A stretch of 54,915 bases of DNA from Gemmatimonadaceae bacterium (GCA_947457545.1 CANGXD010000009.1:1-54915); one strand, 5' to 3'. Numbered from the stretch's first letter, positions 8,610 through 18,541 are shown. Notes: generated by a model from the sequence alone, not told the origin. Made by a program: numbers and translations.

Positions 8610-10133
8610 ATGCGCGTGCTGTACCTTGACGGGCGTTCGCTGCAACTCGCCGACTTGCTCGCGGTGGCCGATGCGCGGCTGCCGGTGGGACTCGCGCCGG
8701 AAGCGCGGGCGCGCATGCGGGAAACACGGTCGGTCGTTGAGCGCGCGGTCGATCGCGGGGAGCCGGTGTACGGGATCAACACCGGCTTTGGGAAAATGAG
8801 TGAGGTCACGATTCCGCTGGATCAGCTGACGCTGCTGCAGCGGAACCTTGTCCGCAGTCATGCGGCGGGGGTCGGCGATGCGCTGCCTGAGCGTGAGGTG
8901 CGCGCGATGATGCTGCTTCGTGCCAATGTACTGGCCACGTCGTATGCCGGTGCGCGGCCGGAGCTCATCGATACGTTGCTCGCCATGCTCAACGCCGGTA
9001 TCTGGCCCGTGGTCCCCGAACAGGGGAGTGTCGGTGCCAGTGGTGATCTTGCGCCGCTCGCACATTTGGCGCTCGCCCTCATCGGTGAGGGACCGGCGCG
9101 CTATCAGGGGCGCGAGGACCGTGCAGGCGCGCTGATGGCGACCGTGGGTATCGCCCCGGCGGTGCTGGCCGCCAAGGAAGGGCTCGCCCTCATCAATGGG
9201 ACGCAGGCGCATACGGCAGTTGCCGGCCTCGCGTGCGCCGAGCTTACGCGGTTGTGGGGCGTGGCGCACGTGGCGACGGCCATGACACTCGAGGCGCTGC
9301 TCGGCACGCCGGACGCGTTCGACGCGCGCATCCAGGACGCTCGCGGACAACTTGGGCAAATGGAGTCGGCGGCGCTGCTGCGCACGTTACTCGAAGGCAG
9401 CGACATCCGGGAATCGCACCGCTTCGGGGATCCGCGCGTACAGGACGCGTACGCGTTGCGCTGCGTACCGCAGGTCCACGGCCCGGCGCTCGACGCGCTC
9501 CGGTTTACCCGCGGCATCATCGAACGCGAGCTGAATGCAGCGACGGACAATCCACTGGTTCTGGCAACCGGCGAGCTGCTCAGCGGAGGAAACTTCCATG
9601 GACAGGCCGTCGGCATGGCCAGCGATATGCTCGCCATCATCACGGCCAACCTCGCAGTCATCAGCGAACGGCGCATCGATCGCTTGGTGCATCCGGACTT
9701 CAACCAAGGGCTGCCACCGTTTCTTGCCGGCCAGCCTGGGCTCGAGTCGGGGCACATGATGTCACAGGTGACGGCCGCCGCATTGGCCAGTGAGTGCAAG
9801 CTGCTCGCGCACCCGGCGAGCATCGACTCCATCCCCACCGATGGCAACAAAGAAGACGTGGTGCCCATGGCGATGAACGCGGCGCTCAAGCTGCGCCGTT
9901 CGGTGCGCAACCTGCGTCATGTACTCTCGATCGAACTCATTGCTGCCGCGGAGGCGCTCGAGTACCGTCGGCCGTTGCGAAGCAGCACCGCGGTCGAGGC
10001 CGCGCACGCCATCATTCGCACGTTGGTGACGCCGTCGCAAGGTGACCGGTCGCCGGCACCTGATATCACCCGGCTTGGCGACGCGATTGCGGCGGGCGCG
10101 TTCGAACATCTCACCGCATCGGTGACGGTATGA
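8610..10133 (+). CDS. hutH: HutH, histidine ammonia-lyase
   Basis: HutH (507 aa) deaminates L-histidine to trans-urocanate, the first step of histidine catabolism. The MIO prosthetic group forms from Ala143-Ser144-Gly145 in [15 protein letters not shown], and the N-terminal [10 protein letters not shown] motif carries the catalytic tyrosine. Length matches the family. GAGGGA precedes the ATG. The gene begins 37 bases after lptD and overlaps hutU by 4 bases (ATGA), so hutH-hutU are translationally coupled. Tyrosine ammonia-lyases share the MIO motif, but the hutU and hutI neighbours fix the substrate. Confidence 0.96.
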   Translation: MRVLYLDGRSLQLADLLAVADARLPVGLAPEARARMRETRSVVERAVDRGEPVYGINTGFGKMSEVTIPLDQLTLLQRNLVRSHAAGVGDALPEREVRAMMLLRANVLATSYAGARPELIDTLLAMLNAGIWPVVPEQGSVGASGDLAPLAHLALALIGEGPARYQGREDRAGALMATVGIAPAVLAAKEGLALINGTQAHTAVAGLACAELTRLWGVAHVATAMTLEALLGTPDAFDARIQDARGQLGQMESAALLRTLLEGSDIRESHRFGDPRVQDAYALRCVPQVHGPALDALRFTRGIIERELNAATDNPLVLATGELLSGGNFHGQAVGMASDMLAIITANLAVISERRIDRLVHPDFNQGLPPFLAGQPGLESGHMMSQVTAAALASECKLLAHPASIDSIPTDGNKEDVVPMAMNAALKLRRSVRNLRHVLSIELIAAAEALEYRRPLRSSTAVEAAHAIIRTLVTPSQGDRSPAPDITRLGDAIAAGAFEHLTASVTV

Positions 10134-11794
10134 GCATGCCGGGGGCGCGTGCGGTGCGTGCGGCGCACGGGGTATCGATGCGCTGCAAAGGGTGGGAGCA
10201 GGAAGCGGCGTTACGCATGCTCATGAACAATCTCGACCCTGATGTCGCTGAGCGGCCCGATGATCTCGTCGTATACGGAGGCACGGGCCGGGCGGCGCGC
10301 TCGTGGGAAGCCCTCGATGCCATCGTGCGCACGTTGGAGACCCTCGAGAACGATGAAACGCTGCTCGTGCAAAGTGGTAAGCCAGTGGCGGTCTTTCGCA
10401 CGCACGAAGACGCGCCACGCGTGCTGATCGCCAACGCCAATCTGGTCGGGCGGTGGGCGACCTGGGCGGAATTCCGGCGGCTCGAGCAAATGGGGCTCAC
10501 GATGTACGGCCAGATGACCGCGGGTTCGTGGATCTACATCGGGTCGCAGGGGATCGTACAGGGCACGTACGAAACGTTTGGTGCGGTGGCGGCGCGTCAT
10601 TTCCATGGCACCCTGTCGGGCAGACTCGTGGTCACCGCAGGACTCGGCGGCATGGGCGGTGCGCAGCCACTCGCGGCGGCGATGCATGGCGCGGCGGTGC
10701 TCGCGGTGGAAGTCGACGCCACGCGGATCGCGATGCGACTCCGGACACGCTACTGCGATCGGTCCACGACATCACTCGATGAAGCCCTCGGCTGGTTGCG
10801 CGAGGCGCAAGCAGCGGGCACCGGGCTATCCGTCGCACTCCTCGGCAACGCCGCGGAAGTCCTTCCCGAGTTGGTGCGACGCGGGGTGACCCCTGATGTC
10901 GTGACCGATCAGACCAGTGCCCACGATCCGTTGGTGGGGTATATCCCTGCGGGCTATACGCTCGATGCGGCGGCAGAGCTTCGGACGCACGATCAGGCGC
11001 GCTATCTCTCCCTCGTGTCCTCGAGTATCGTGGCGCACGTGCAGGCCATGCGCACCATGCAGGACCGCGGGGCGGTGGCCTTCGACTACGGCAATAACTT
11101 GCGTACCGTCGCGTTCGACGCGGGCTTTGACGAAGCCTTTCGTATTCCCGGTTTCGTCCCCGAATACATCCGACCGCTCTTCTGTGAAGGAAAGGGGCCG
11201 TTCCGCTGGGTCGCACTGTCGGGTGATCCGGCCGACATCGCACGCACGGATGCGCTCGCCCTCGAACTGTTTCCTCATGACGAGCATCTCCGTCGCTGGA
11301 TCACGCTGGCGCAGGAGCGCATCGCGTTTCAGGGATTGCCCGCGCGGATCTGCTGGCTCGGACAGGGTGACCGTGCGCGCTTCGCACTGGCGCTCAATGA
11401 TCTGGTGGCGAAGGGCGACGTCTCGGCGCCCATCGTGATTGGGCGGGATCATCTCGATACGGGCAGCGTGGCCTCACCGTTCCGAGAAACCGAGGCCATG
11501 AAAGATGGCAGCGACGCGATTGCCGATTGGGCGATTCTCAACGCGCTGCTGAATGTCGCCAGCGGCGCGAGTTGGGTATCGTTCCACCATGGCGGTGGCG
11601 TCGGTATTGGCAACTCACTGCATGCGGGGCAAGTCATCGTCGCGGACGGCACCGAACGCATGCGACGTCGATTGGAGCGCGTCCTGACGAATGATCCCGG
11701 GATCGGCGTGGCCCGTCACGCGGATGCTGGATACGACATTGCGCGGACGACCGCCGTTCGTGAAGGCATTCGCCTGCCCATGTTTGAACGCTGA
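10130..11794 (+). CDS. hutU: HutU, urocanate hydratase
   Basis: Urocanase (554 aa) converts urocanate to 4-imidazolone-5-propionate using tightly bound NAD+ as an electrophile. The NAD-binding part has [13 protein letters not shown], and the C-terminal half has highly conserved family segments: [16 protein letters not shown] with the cysteine, [36 protein letters not shown] and [11 protein letters not shown]. The start overlaps the hutH stop. The next gene, encoding a radical SAM protein, starts 10 bases after the stop. Confidence 0.97.
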   Translation: MSMPGARAVRAAHGVSMRCKGWEQEAALRMLMNNLDPDVAERPDDLVVYGGTGRAARSWEALDAIVRTLETLENDETLLVQSGKPVAVFRTHEDAPRVLIANANLVGRWATWAEFRRLEQMGLTMYGQMTAGSWIYIGSQGIVQGTYETFGAVAARHFHGTLSGRLVVTAGLGGMGGAQPLAAAMHGAAVLAVEVDATRIAMRLRTRYCDRSTTSLDEALGWLREAQAAGTGLSVALLGNAAEVLPELVRRGVTPDVVTDQTSAHDPLVGYIPAGYTLDAAAELRTHDQARYLSLVSSSIVAHVQAMRTMQDRGAVAFDYGNNLRTVAFDAGFDEAFRIPGFVPEYIRPLFCEGKGPFRWVALSGDPADIARTDALALELFPHDEHLRRWITLAQERIAFQGLPARICWLGQGDRARFALALNDLVAKGDVSAPIVIGRDHLDTGSVASPFRETEAMKDGSDAIADWAILNALLNVASGASWVSFHHGGGVGIGNSLHAGQVIVADGTERMRRRLERVLTNDPGIGVARHADAGYDIARTTAVREGIRLPMFER

Positions 11795-11804
11795 GCCTGT
11801 ATTC

Positions 11805-12797
11805 ATGCTGTCGAGTCGGTATCGCCCGTATCACGTTCCGATCTTCCTGGCCAAGTACGCCTGGTTGCGACTCCGTCGTCGCCCAGTGCTGCTCAACTTC
11901 GAAGTCACGATGCGCTGCAATGCGCGCTGCAATTTCTGCGACTACTGGCAGACGCCCAGCAGCGAAAAGCAGCGGGAATGGGCGAACTTTGCGCAGATCG
12001 CCAAACACTTCAGCCCGATGCTCGTCACCTTTACCGGTGGTGAACCGACGTTGCGTCGGGATCTCGAAGACATCGTGCGCGCGGTGCGTGCGTCCGTGCG
12101 GTACACGTACGTCCAGCTCATTACGCACGCGGGGATGCTGTCGATCGAGCGTGCGCAGTCGCTCTGGGATGCCGGCGTCGATCAGTTCAACATCTCGCTG
12201 GACTACCTTGACGGGCGACATGATACGGCTCGCGGTATTCCCGGGTTGACGGAGAAGATTCTCATGCTGGTGCCGCAGATGCGGAAAGCCGGCATTGGCG
12301 GCGTCCGGTTCAATACCGTCATCAAGAACGACAACCTCGATCAGATCATGCCGATTGTCGAAAAGGCGGCGGCGATGGGGGGCGGGGTCAACTTCTCGGT
12401 GTACACGGCGCTGAAGAACGGCAACGAGGCGCACCTGCTGCAGGATGTGAATCCGGACGAGGTACAGCGCGTCGTCGACGCGTTACTGGCCTACAAGCGA
12501 AAGCGCGCCGGCGTGATCACGAACTCGGATTACTATCTCGAGCAGATTCCGCGCTATGTGCGTGGCGAGATGACCGAGCCATGCCAGAGCGGGTCGTCGA
12601 CCATTCACATCGATCCGCAGGGGCAAGTGCGGCGCTGTCCCGATTTCAAGCCGGATGGCCCCTGGGAATCGTATCGCGGCTATGCGCCCATCGACTGCAA
12701 CGCCTGCTTTTATGCCTGTCGTGGTGAGGCGCAGGCGCCGTTGCGTCTCGCCTCGCGTGTGCGCGATGTCATGGCCACAGTGACGCCAACCGAATGA
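11805..12797 (+). CDS. Radical SAM protein with SPASM-like cysteine tail, in the hut operon
   Basis: This 330-aa protein has the radical SAM CxxxCxxC motif at Cys38, Cys42 and Cys45 (CNARCNFC), which binds the 4Fe-4S cluster that cleaves S-adenosylmethionine. The TFTGGEPTLRRDL segment about 35 residues later is the GGE motif. The C-terminal third has a cysteine cluster (CQSG, RRCPDF, IDCNACFYACRG) that resembles a SPASM or twitch domain holding auxiliary clusters. The ATG at 11805 is chosen because upstream sequence overlaps hutU. It lies between hutU and hutI with gaps of 10 and 7 bases, so it is almost certainly co-transcribed with histidine degradation. Its substrate cannot be read from the sequence. 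Confidence 0.85.
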   Translation: MLSSRYRPYHVPIFLAKYAWLRLRRRPVLLNFEVTMRCNARCNFCDYWQTPSSEKQREWANFAQIAKHFSPMLVTFTGGEPTLRRDLEDIVRAVRASVRYTYVQLITHAGMLSIERAQSLWDAGVDQFNISLDYLDGRHDTARGIPGLTEKILMLVPQMRKAGIGGVRFNTVIKNDNLDQIMPIVEKAAAMGGGVNFSVYTALKNGNEAHLLQDVNPDEVQRVVDALLAYKRKRAGVITNSDYYLEQIPRYVRGEMTEPCQSGSSTIHIDPQGQVRRCPDFKPDGPWESYRGYAPIDCNACFYACRGEAQAPLRLASRVRDVMATVTPTE

Positions 12798-12804
12798 ACG
12801 TGCG

Positions 12805-14076
12805 ATGGCGATGACCATCCCTACGACGCTTTTCGTCAACGCGGCGCAGACCGTGACATGCGCCGGACCCGGGCGCGCCCGTCGCGGCGCGGAAATGCGC
12901 GAGGCGGGAGTGTGCCGCGGTGTGGGGCTCGCCGTGCAGGGCGCGCGCATCGTGGCCGTTGCACCCGATGAGGAGCTGCGGCAGCGGTACGCCGGAGCCA
13001 GTGAGGTCGACTGCCAGCGCGGCCTGCTCGCGCCCGGCTTCGTGGATTCGCACACGCATGCGGTGTTCGGGGCGCCGCGTTATGCCGAGCACGAACTCCG
13101 TGCCACCGGTGTCCCGTACATGGAGATCGCGCGGCAGGGCGGGGGCATTCACAGCTCCGTGCGCGATCTGCGGGCGCGGAGCGACGAGGAGCTGTTTGCC
13201 CTCGCCGTGCCCCGCCTGGCCCGTCTCGCCGCCGGGGGGGTGACGACGCTCGAGATCAAATCGGGGTACGGGTTGTCGGTGCACGATGAACTCCGCTCGC
13301 TGCGCGTGATCAAGCGGCTCGCGGACGCGGGGCCGCTGCGGGTGGTGCCGACCTGCCTGGCCGCCCACGAGGTCCCTCTCGAGTATCGGGAACGCGCGAA
13401 CGGTGGTGACGAATGGATCTCCACCATCTGCGAGGAGCTGTATCCGGTGGTGCAGCGAGAGCAGTTGGCGGTCTTCGCCGACGTCTTCTGCGAGCCGGGC
13501 GTTTTCGGCGTGGAGGCGTCACGCCGGGTCTTGGAGGGGGGACGACGGTATGGGCTGCGTCCCAAGCTCCATGCGGATGAACTGCATGATGGGGGCGCGG
13601 CTGTCCTTGCCGCCGAACTTGGCGCGGTCAGCGCGGACCATCTCGCGGCGGTCGCGTCCGCCGGGGTGGCTGCGTTGGCCGGCAGTAGTACGGTTGCAAC
13701 GGCCCTGCCGGCCACGATGCTCTTTCTCGGCACGGGCCGCCAGGCCCCCGTACGGTCCCTGATCGAGGCGGGGGCGGCCGTTGCCCTTGCCAGCGATTTC
13801 AACCCCGGTACGTCGCCATTGCAGGCCTTTCCGCTGGTCCTCACGCTGGCCGTCAGCGAACTCCGGATGCTCGCCGCCGAGGCGTGGATCGCGGCCACCG
13901 TCAACGGGGCGGCGGCGCTGGGGCTCGCCAACGAGACGGGGCAGCTCGCCGTTGGGTATCGGGCCGACATCGCGCTCCATGCGGTAGACGATTACCGGGC
14001 GTTGCCTTACTGGTTTGGCGAGCGTCTCTGTTTTGGGTCGTGGAGCGGCGGCCGTGCTTGTCACGTGACGCCCTGA
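12805..14076 (+). CDS. hutI: HutI, imidazolonepropionase
   Basis: HutI (423 aa) hydrolyses 4-imidazolone-5-propionate to N-formimino-L-glutamate. It is an amidohydrolase-fold zinc or iron enzyme. Metal and substrate residues appear in DSHTHAVFGAPR (His-x-His), AAHEVP, LHADELHDGG, VSADHLAAV and ASDFNPGTSP, in the family order. Length is typical. No Shine-Dalgarno sequence is obvious; ATG at 12811 is an equally possible start. It is the last recognised hut gene; the enzyme for formiminoglutamate (HutG or HutF) is not in this window. Confidence 0.95.
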   Translation: MAMTIPTTLFVNAAQTVTCAGPGRARRGAEMREAGVCRGVGLAVQGARIVAVAPDEELRQRYAGASEVDCQRGLLAPGFVDSHTHAVFGAPRYAEHELRATGVPYMEIARQGGGIHSSVRDLRARSDEELFALAVPRLARLAAGGVTTLEIKSGYGLSVHDELRSLRVIKRLADAGPLRVVPTCLAAHEVPLEYRERANGGDEWISTICEELYPVVQREQLAVFADVFCEPGVFGVEASRRVLEGGRRYGLRPKLHADELHDGGAAVLAAELGAVSADHLAAVASAGVAALAGSSTVATALPATMLFLGTGRQAPVRSLIEAGAAVALASDFNPGTSPLQAFPLVLTLAVSELRMLAAEAWIAATVNGAAALGLANETGQLAVGYRADIALHAVDDYRALPYWFGERLCFGSWSGGRACHVTP

Positions 14077-14155
14077 GCCATAGATAGCTCAGACGTTCGC
14101 GCGGCCGCGTTCCGGCTGTGATCCTTCCCTGCTTTCTGGAGCTCGACTCGAATTC

Positions 14156-16978
14156 ATGTCCAACGCCGCGAAGCATCGAAAGAAAGCGGCTGAGTTCGAA
14201 CAGCTCAAGCAGATCGACCGCGCGATCGCCTCGTATGTCAAGGCGATCGAGGAGAGCGAGTCGGTCGGCGAGGATGTTGATGTCGCCCTGTACAACAAAG
14301 TGGGCGATCTGGCACTCCGGCAGGGACGGGTGCCCGACGCGATTACGTATTACGAACGGGCCGTCGAGCACTACGCGACCTCCGGCCTGTTCAACAACGC
14401 CATCGCGCTCTGCAACAAGATCCTCCGCAACGCGCCGGGCCGCGCCAACGTGTATTTCACGCTGGGGCGGATCTCCGCCCGCAAGGGGCTCCGCGGCGAT
14501 GCGACCCGCAATTTCCTCGAGTACGCCTCGCGGATGCAGCAGGAAGGCCGCATCGAAGAGGGAATTCGGGCGTTGGCCGAGGTCCTCGACCTCATGCCCG
14601 AGCTCAATGATGTCCGGACGATGGTCGAAGATCTCGCGACGCGGTCCGGCATTGCGTTGCCGCGTCGGAAAACGCCGATCCGGACGGACCGGGTACCGAC
14701 TCCAGTCGACAGCCCGGCGTTCCGCGATCAGAAGTCGCAGAACCTGGTGTTCCTGGACGTCGACTACGCCGAGTCCGCGCGTCTTACGCCCGCAGTCAGC
14801 CCTCGCGTGCCGACACCTCCGCCGATGGAGGTGGTCCCCACGACTGCCATCATCACGCCCCTGTCTGCCGCGCTGATCACCGCCCCGAACGGCGATGACA
14901 TCGAGCGGGTGGCCCCGGCGTCGCTCGAGGGACTCGAAGCGAATGGCGAGTTCGTGGATGAGGCGCTCACGCCCCTGCTCGATGGCTTCACGCCTGACGA
15001 AGAATTGCGGACGGACGTGGACGTCGATCCCGACCTTCAGGTGGAAGCGATTACCTGGGGGGCACCACCGTCGAGCGACGTGGAGACGCCGCCGCTCGAC
15101 GAGGTGACGCTCGAGGACTTCCGCGACTCCACGAACGATCCCGCCGTCGTGCGGGCGATCTACACACAAACCCCGTCCTTCGTGCCGACGGTGGTGCCCG
15201 ATGCGAACATCGTGGCCGATTACCTCGTGCTCGAGCGCCTGGACGTGGAATCGGTGCCTGAGCTCGATGCCGCGATTGCCGCCGGTCACGAGTTGGTCGA
15301 ACAGGCGCAGGCTGCGGAACGGTTGGCCATGCCCACGCCCATGGTCTTGACGCCGATCGTGCCGATGACGCCCGTCGATGTCGCCGATGCGACGGACGTC
15401 GTGGAGCTGGTGGAGCTCGACGATTTCGAGTCGGTGCCTTTAGAGGCGGTGCTGCCGCCCGTGGCGCTCCCTTCCGCCACCTTGCTCGTCGAAATCGATG
15501 AGGTCGAGGAACTGCTCGAGCCGTATCGCCCGCCGTTCCGCATCGACCCGCACGATTTCATTCTGCCGGGCGAGCTGCCGCCGCTGCTGCTCGACGACGA
15601 ATTCATCGATGCCGGATTGAGCACTGCGTCGCTTGCGTCGCCAGCTCGCGTCGCCGAGGTGGCCGCAGTCGACGTGCCGGACGATCGGGTGCTGAGCCCG
15701 GCTTTCGGCGCTGCCGCCATTCAGCCCGCGGAGCTGCCGTCGGCGTTGCCGGCCGAAACGCCGGTGGAAGATCTGGCGTCCGCCGACGTCGACGGGAGCG
15801 AGGCTGTGGAGGCCGTCGGCGACGCTGCGGCCGTGTCGGTCGACCAGGCCGACGAGGCGGACGGGCTCGGGACGGCCGTGGACGACGAGGAGGACGCAGA
15901 CGACGACTCGGTGTTCGATGCCGAGGAGGAGATGGCCACGCGCCACGCGGTCAGTGTCACGCCGGCCCTTCCGATTGCGGCCGTCGTGGAGGCCGCGACG
16001 ACCGTCGCGACGTCCCGGCGTGACTCGCTGCGGGCCGCGGTCACCCGGTTGCCGCAGAATTGGTTGTTGCGGCGCCGGCTCGCGGAGGCCTTGTTCGAGG
16101 CCGGCGAACGGGACGCGGCGTTGGCGGAACTGGAGACGGCGCAGACCGGGCTCGTCAACGACGGAGAGTTTGCGGCGGCCTCGGATATCGCGGACGAACT
16201 CGTGCACGTCAGTCCAGACCGTGTGCCGTACCACCAGAAGCGGGTGGAGTTGGCGGTCCGGGCGAATGATCAGCAGCGGCTGCGATTTGCGTATCTCGAT
16301 TTGGCCGACGCGTTGGTGCGCATGGCCGAAGAAGGGCGCGCGCGGGCGGTCTACGCCCGGGTGCTCGAGATCGACCCGCACGACGACCGCGCACGCGCGG
16401 CGCTGGGGGCCGCCGCGCCGCCGCCGCCGCCGACTCCCCGGCCGGACGATAACTTCGTCGACCTGGCGGACTGGCTCCGCGACGACGACAAACCGGTGGA
16501 TACCCGCATGCGCATGCGGGAGCCCGCCATCAGTGGCGACGAGCAGGCGGATTTTGAATCCCTCCTCAGGCACTTCAAGGAGGGGGTCTCGCGTTCACTC
16601 GGTGAGGACGATTTCGAGAGCCATTACGACCTTGGCGTGGCATACAAGGAAATGGGGCTCCTCGACGACGCGATCGCCGAATTCCAGAAGGCGCTCAGAA
16701 GTCGCGCGCACAGACTACCGGCGTACGAGGCTTTGGGGCAATGTTTCGTGGAGCAGGGAAGATTCCAGGTGGCCGCGACGGTCCTGTCGCGGGCGCTCCA
16801 TGAACCGGGTCTGGATGACGACCAGCGTGTTGGCGTCCTCTATCTTCTCGCATATTCGTGCGAGGCCCTGCAGCGCAGGGATGAGGCCCGTAGCTATTTT
16901 CAGCGCGTGTACGCGACCGATATCAACTTCCGTGACGTAGCCGCCCGTCTGGCGGCACTCGAGCAGGCATCCCGATGA
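14156..16978 (+). CDS. Large acidic TPR-repeat protein (940 aa)
   Basis: Function unknown. The 940-aa protein has an N-terminal TPR block (about 1-165, with FEQLKQIDRAIASYVKAIEE and YNKVGDLALRQGRVPDAITY), a very long acidic linker rich in Asp, Glu, Val, Pro and Ala (about 175-600, with a DDEEDADDDS patch near its end), and a C-terminal TPR block (about 620-940, with YDLGVAYKEMGLLDDAIAEF). No signal peptide or membrane span is visible, so it is probably cytoplasmic. CTGGAG lies about 13 bases before the ATG. The stop overlaps the polyprenyl synthase start by 4 bases. A second protein of the same layout is encoded at 20712. Confidence 0.85.
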   Translation: MSNAAKHRKKAAEFEQLKQIDRAIASYVKAIEESESVGEDVDVALYNKVGDLALRQGRVPDAITYYERAVEHYATSGLFNNAIALCNKILRNAPGRANVYFTLGRISARKGLRGDATRNFLEYASRMQQEGRIEEGIRALAEVLDLMPELNDVRTMVEDLATRSGIALPRRKTPIRTDRVPTPVDSPAFRDQKSQNLVFLDVDYAESARLTPAVSPRVPTPPPMEVVPTTAIITPLSAALITAPNGDDIERVAPASLEGLEANGEFVDEALTPLLDGFTPDEELRTDVDVDPDLQVEAITWGAPPSSDVETPPLDEVTLEDFRDSTNDPAVVRAIYTQTPSFVPTVVPDANIVADYLVLERLDVESVPELDAAIAAGHELVEQAQAAERLAMPTPMVLTPIVPMTPVDVADATDVVELVELDDFESVPLEAVLPPVALPSATLLVEIDEVEELLEPYRPPFRIDPHDFILPGELPPLLLDDEFIDAGLSTASLASPARVAEVAAVDVPDDRVLSPAFGAAAIQPAELPSALPAETPVEDLASADVDGSEAVEAVGDAAAVSVDQADEADGLGTAVDDEEDADDDSVFDAEEEMATRHAVSVTPALPIAAVVEAATTVATSRRDSLRAAVTRLPQNWLLRRRLAEALFEAGERDAALAELETAQTGLVNDGEFAAASDIADELVHVSPDRVPYHQKRVELAVRANDQQRLRFAYLDLADALVRMAEEGRARAVYARVLEIDPHDDRARAALGAAAPPPPPTPRPDDNFVDLADWLRDDDKPVDTRMRMREPAISGDEQADFESLLRHFKEGVSRSLGEDDFESHYDLGVAYKEMGLLDDAIAEFQKALRSRAHRLPAYEALGQCFVEQGRFQVAATVLSRALHEPGLDDDQRVGVLYLLAYSCEALQRRDEARSYFQRVYATDINFRDVAARLAALEQASR

Positions 16979-17979
16979 CGCTTTCCACGCGGACACCGTC
17001 CGCGCTGGCCGCGGCACTGCGGGACATCCAAGCTCCTGTTCGCACCGACCTGACGGCGGTGGGGCAGGAGCTGTGGCGTATCGTCTCTGCGGACGTGCCG
17101 CTCGTCCAGAACGTGCAAGAGCACCTCATGGGAATGAAAGGCAAGCTCTTTCGCCCCACGCTGCTGTTGCTTTCGTCCAGCGTCGAAGGAGAATCGCCCA
17201 AGAAGGCGATCACCTTTGCCGCCATTATCGAGCTGATTCACCTCGCCACGCTCGTCCACGACGACGCAGTCGACCATTCGGTGCTCCGTCGCGGAATGCC
17301 GACCCTGAATGCGCTGTTCAGCCATCAGGTCTCGGTCATCATGGGCGACTTCCTGTATCTGCGCGCCCTGCGTGAACTCGTCACCATTGGCGATCTCGAG
17401 GCGATGCGCGCGATCACGTTCGCGTCGAACGAGATGACGCTTGGCGAGATCCGGCAGCTCGCGCAGTATGACGCCCTGTCGTTCAGCGAGTCGGACTACG
17501 AAACACTCATTCGCGCCAAGACGGCGGCCTTGTTCATGGCCGCCTGTGACGTGGGCGCCCAGTGTGGCGCGCCGGCGCATCGTGCGGCGCTCACGCGCTT
17601 CGGTGAGCGACTCGGCATGGCGTTCCAGGTTGCCGACGACTTGCTCGACTACACCGAGCAGCAGGAGATGACCGGCAAGCCAAGCGGGCTCGACCTCAAG
17701 GAACACAAGGTCACACTGCCCCTGATCGCCGCGCTTCGGGAAATGCCCGAGTCGGCACGCAAACGGGTGGACGCGCTGTTCGCCTCGCCCGAGCCGGATG
17801 ACGAAGCGATTTCCGAAGTCGTGAACATCGTTCGCGACCATGGCGGCCTCGACTACGCCCGCCGTCGTGCCGATCAGTACTCCCACGAAGCCGAAGAGGC
17901 GCTCTCCGAGCTCCCAGAGGGGCCATCGAAAGCCGCGTTGATGGATTCGATCGGGTACGTGGTGGAGCGGCGCTGGTAA
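16975..17979 (+). CDS. Polyprenyl diphosphate synthase (IspB/HepT-like)
   Basis: This 334-aa all-trans polyprenyl diphosphate synthase extends allylic diphosphates with isopentenyl diphosphate, most likely for the side chain of menaquinone or ubiquinone. The first aspartate-rich motif is in LVHDDAVD and the second in ADDLLDY, with the basic KLFRPTLLLL region upstream of the first. Product length cannot be fixed from the sequence, though the absence of a bulky residue just before the first motif favours a long chain. The ATG overlaps the TPR gene stop, and its TAA overlaps the next start by one base. Confidence 0.9.
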   Translation: MTLSTRTPSALAAALRDIQAPVRTDLTAVGQELWRIVSADVPLVQNVQEHLMGMKGKLFRPTLLLLSSSVEGESPKKAITFAAIIELIHLATLVHDDAVDHSVLRRGMPTLNALFSHQVSVIMGDFLYLRALRELVTIGDLEAMRAITFASNEMTLGEIRQLAQYDALSFSESDYETLIRAKTAALFMAACDVGAQCGAPAHRAALTRFGERLGMAFQVADDLLDYTEQQEMTGKPSGLDLKEHKVTLPLIAALREMPESARKRVDALFASPEPDDEAISEVVNIVRDHGGLDYARRRADQYSHEAEEALSELPEGPSKAALMDSIGYVVERRW

Positions 17980-18257
17980 TGGCCAAGGGACCGTCCAAGC
18001 ACCGTCCGGTGTTTCATCTGCTCGTCCTGGCTTCCGGCTTCGTCAGCGGGGGGCTCCTCACACAGGTTGCCCGCCGCTTTCTTCCGGCCGGCGCCGTCAA
18101 GGAGTTCCTCACGACCGGGGTTACCCCTGCGGTCGGTCCACTTCCCGTGGACCTGATTATATTGAAGTTTGCCGTTGGACCAGTCGCCCTGGATGTCTCC
18201 CTGTTGAGCCTCCTCGGGGTATTGATCGCTTATCTCATCGCGCGGTCCCTCTTCTAG
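17979..18257 (+). CDS. Small membrane protein, DUF4321-like
   Basis: This 92-aa protein has two hydrophobic helices, near residues 11-30 and 66-90, and a central segment GPLPVDLIILKFAVGPVALDVS. The size and layout match the DUF4321 family of short bacterial membrane proteins as I remember it; the function of that family is unknown. The start codon shares its first base with the end of the polyprenyl synthase stop, and tatA follows 11 bases after the stop, so it is inside a short operon. Confidence 0.75.
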   Translation: MAKGPSKHRPVFHLLVLASGFVSGGLLTQVARRFLPAGAVKEFLTTGVTPAVGPLPVDLIILKFAVGPVALDVSLLSLLGVLIAYLIARSLF

Positions 18258-18268
18258 GAGCGTTTCTC

Positions 18269-18523
18269 ATGGGTCTACAGAATTTCGGGTTTATGGAGAT
18301 CATGATCATTCTGGTGATCGTGCTTCTCCTCTTCGGTGCGAAGCGCATTCCGGAGATCGCCGGCTCGCTCGGCAAGGGCATCAACGAGTTCAAGCGCAAT
18401 CTCAGCGATGCGCAGCGGCAGATCACCGAGGCGCCCCGTGCCGAGCAGCAGATCGCCCCAGGCACACCGGTGACCGCCGCTCGCGAAGAAGAGCGGCCCG
18501 AGCCCAAGCGGTTGCTGCAGTAA
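18269..18523 (+). CDS. tatA: TatA-family twin-arginine translocase pore subunit
   Basis: TatA (84 aa) oligomerises to form the passage for folded Tat substrates. It has a short N-terminal hydrophobic helix (about residues 7-22), the conserved FGAKRIPEIAGSLGKGI hinge and amphipathic helix, and a polar tail. A GGAG lies 8 bases before the ATG. The receptor tatC is elsewhere (4842). TatA and TatB share this signature; with the strongly hydrophobic first helix and short tail TatA is the better name. A strong hairpin terminator follows at 18542. Confidence 0.93.
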   Translation: MGLQNFGFMEIMIILVIVLLLFGAKRIPEIAGSLGKGINEFKRNLSDAQRQITEAPRAEQQIAPGTPVTAAREEERPEPKRLLQ

Positions 18524-18541
18524 CCAACCGCTCCACAAACG

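Noticed and set aside
14073-14092. Inverted repeat CTGAGC/GCTCAG at the end of hutI
   Set aside because: Only six base pairs, overlapping the stop codon, with no T tract after it; too weak for a terminator or operator call.
13901-15289. A 462-codon open frame on the minus strand across hutI and the TPR gene
   Set aside because: It spans two well-supported genes on the other strand and has no recognisable domain; long shadows are expected at this GC content.
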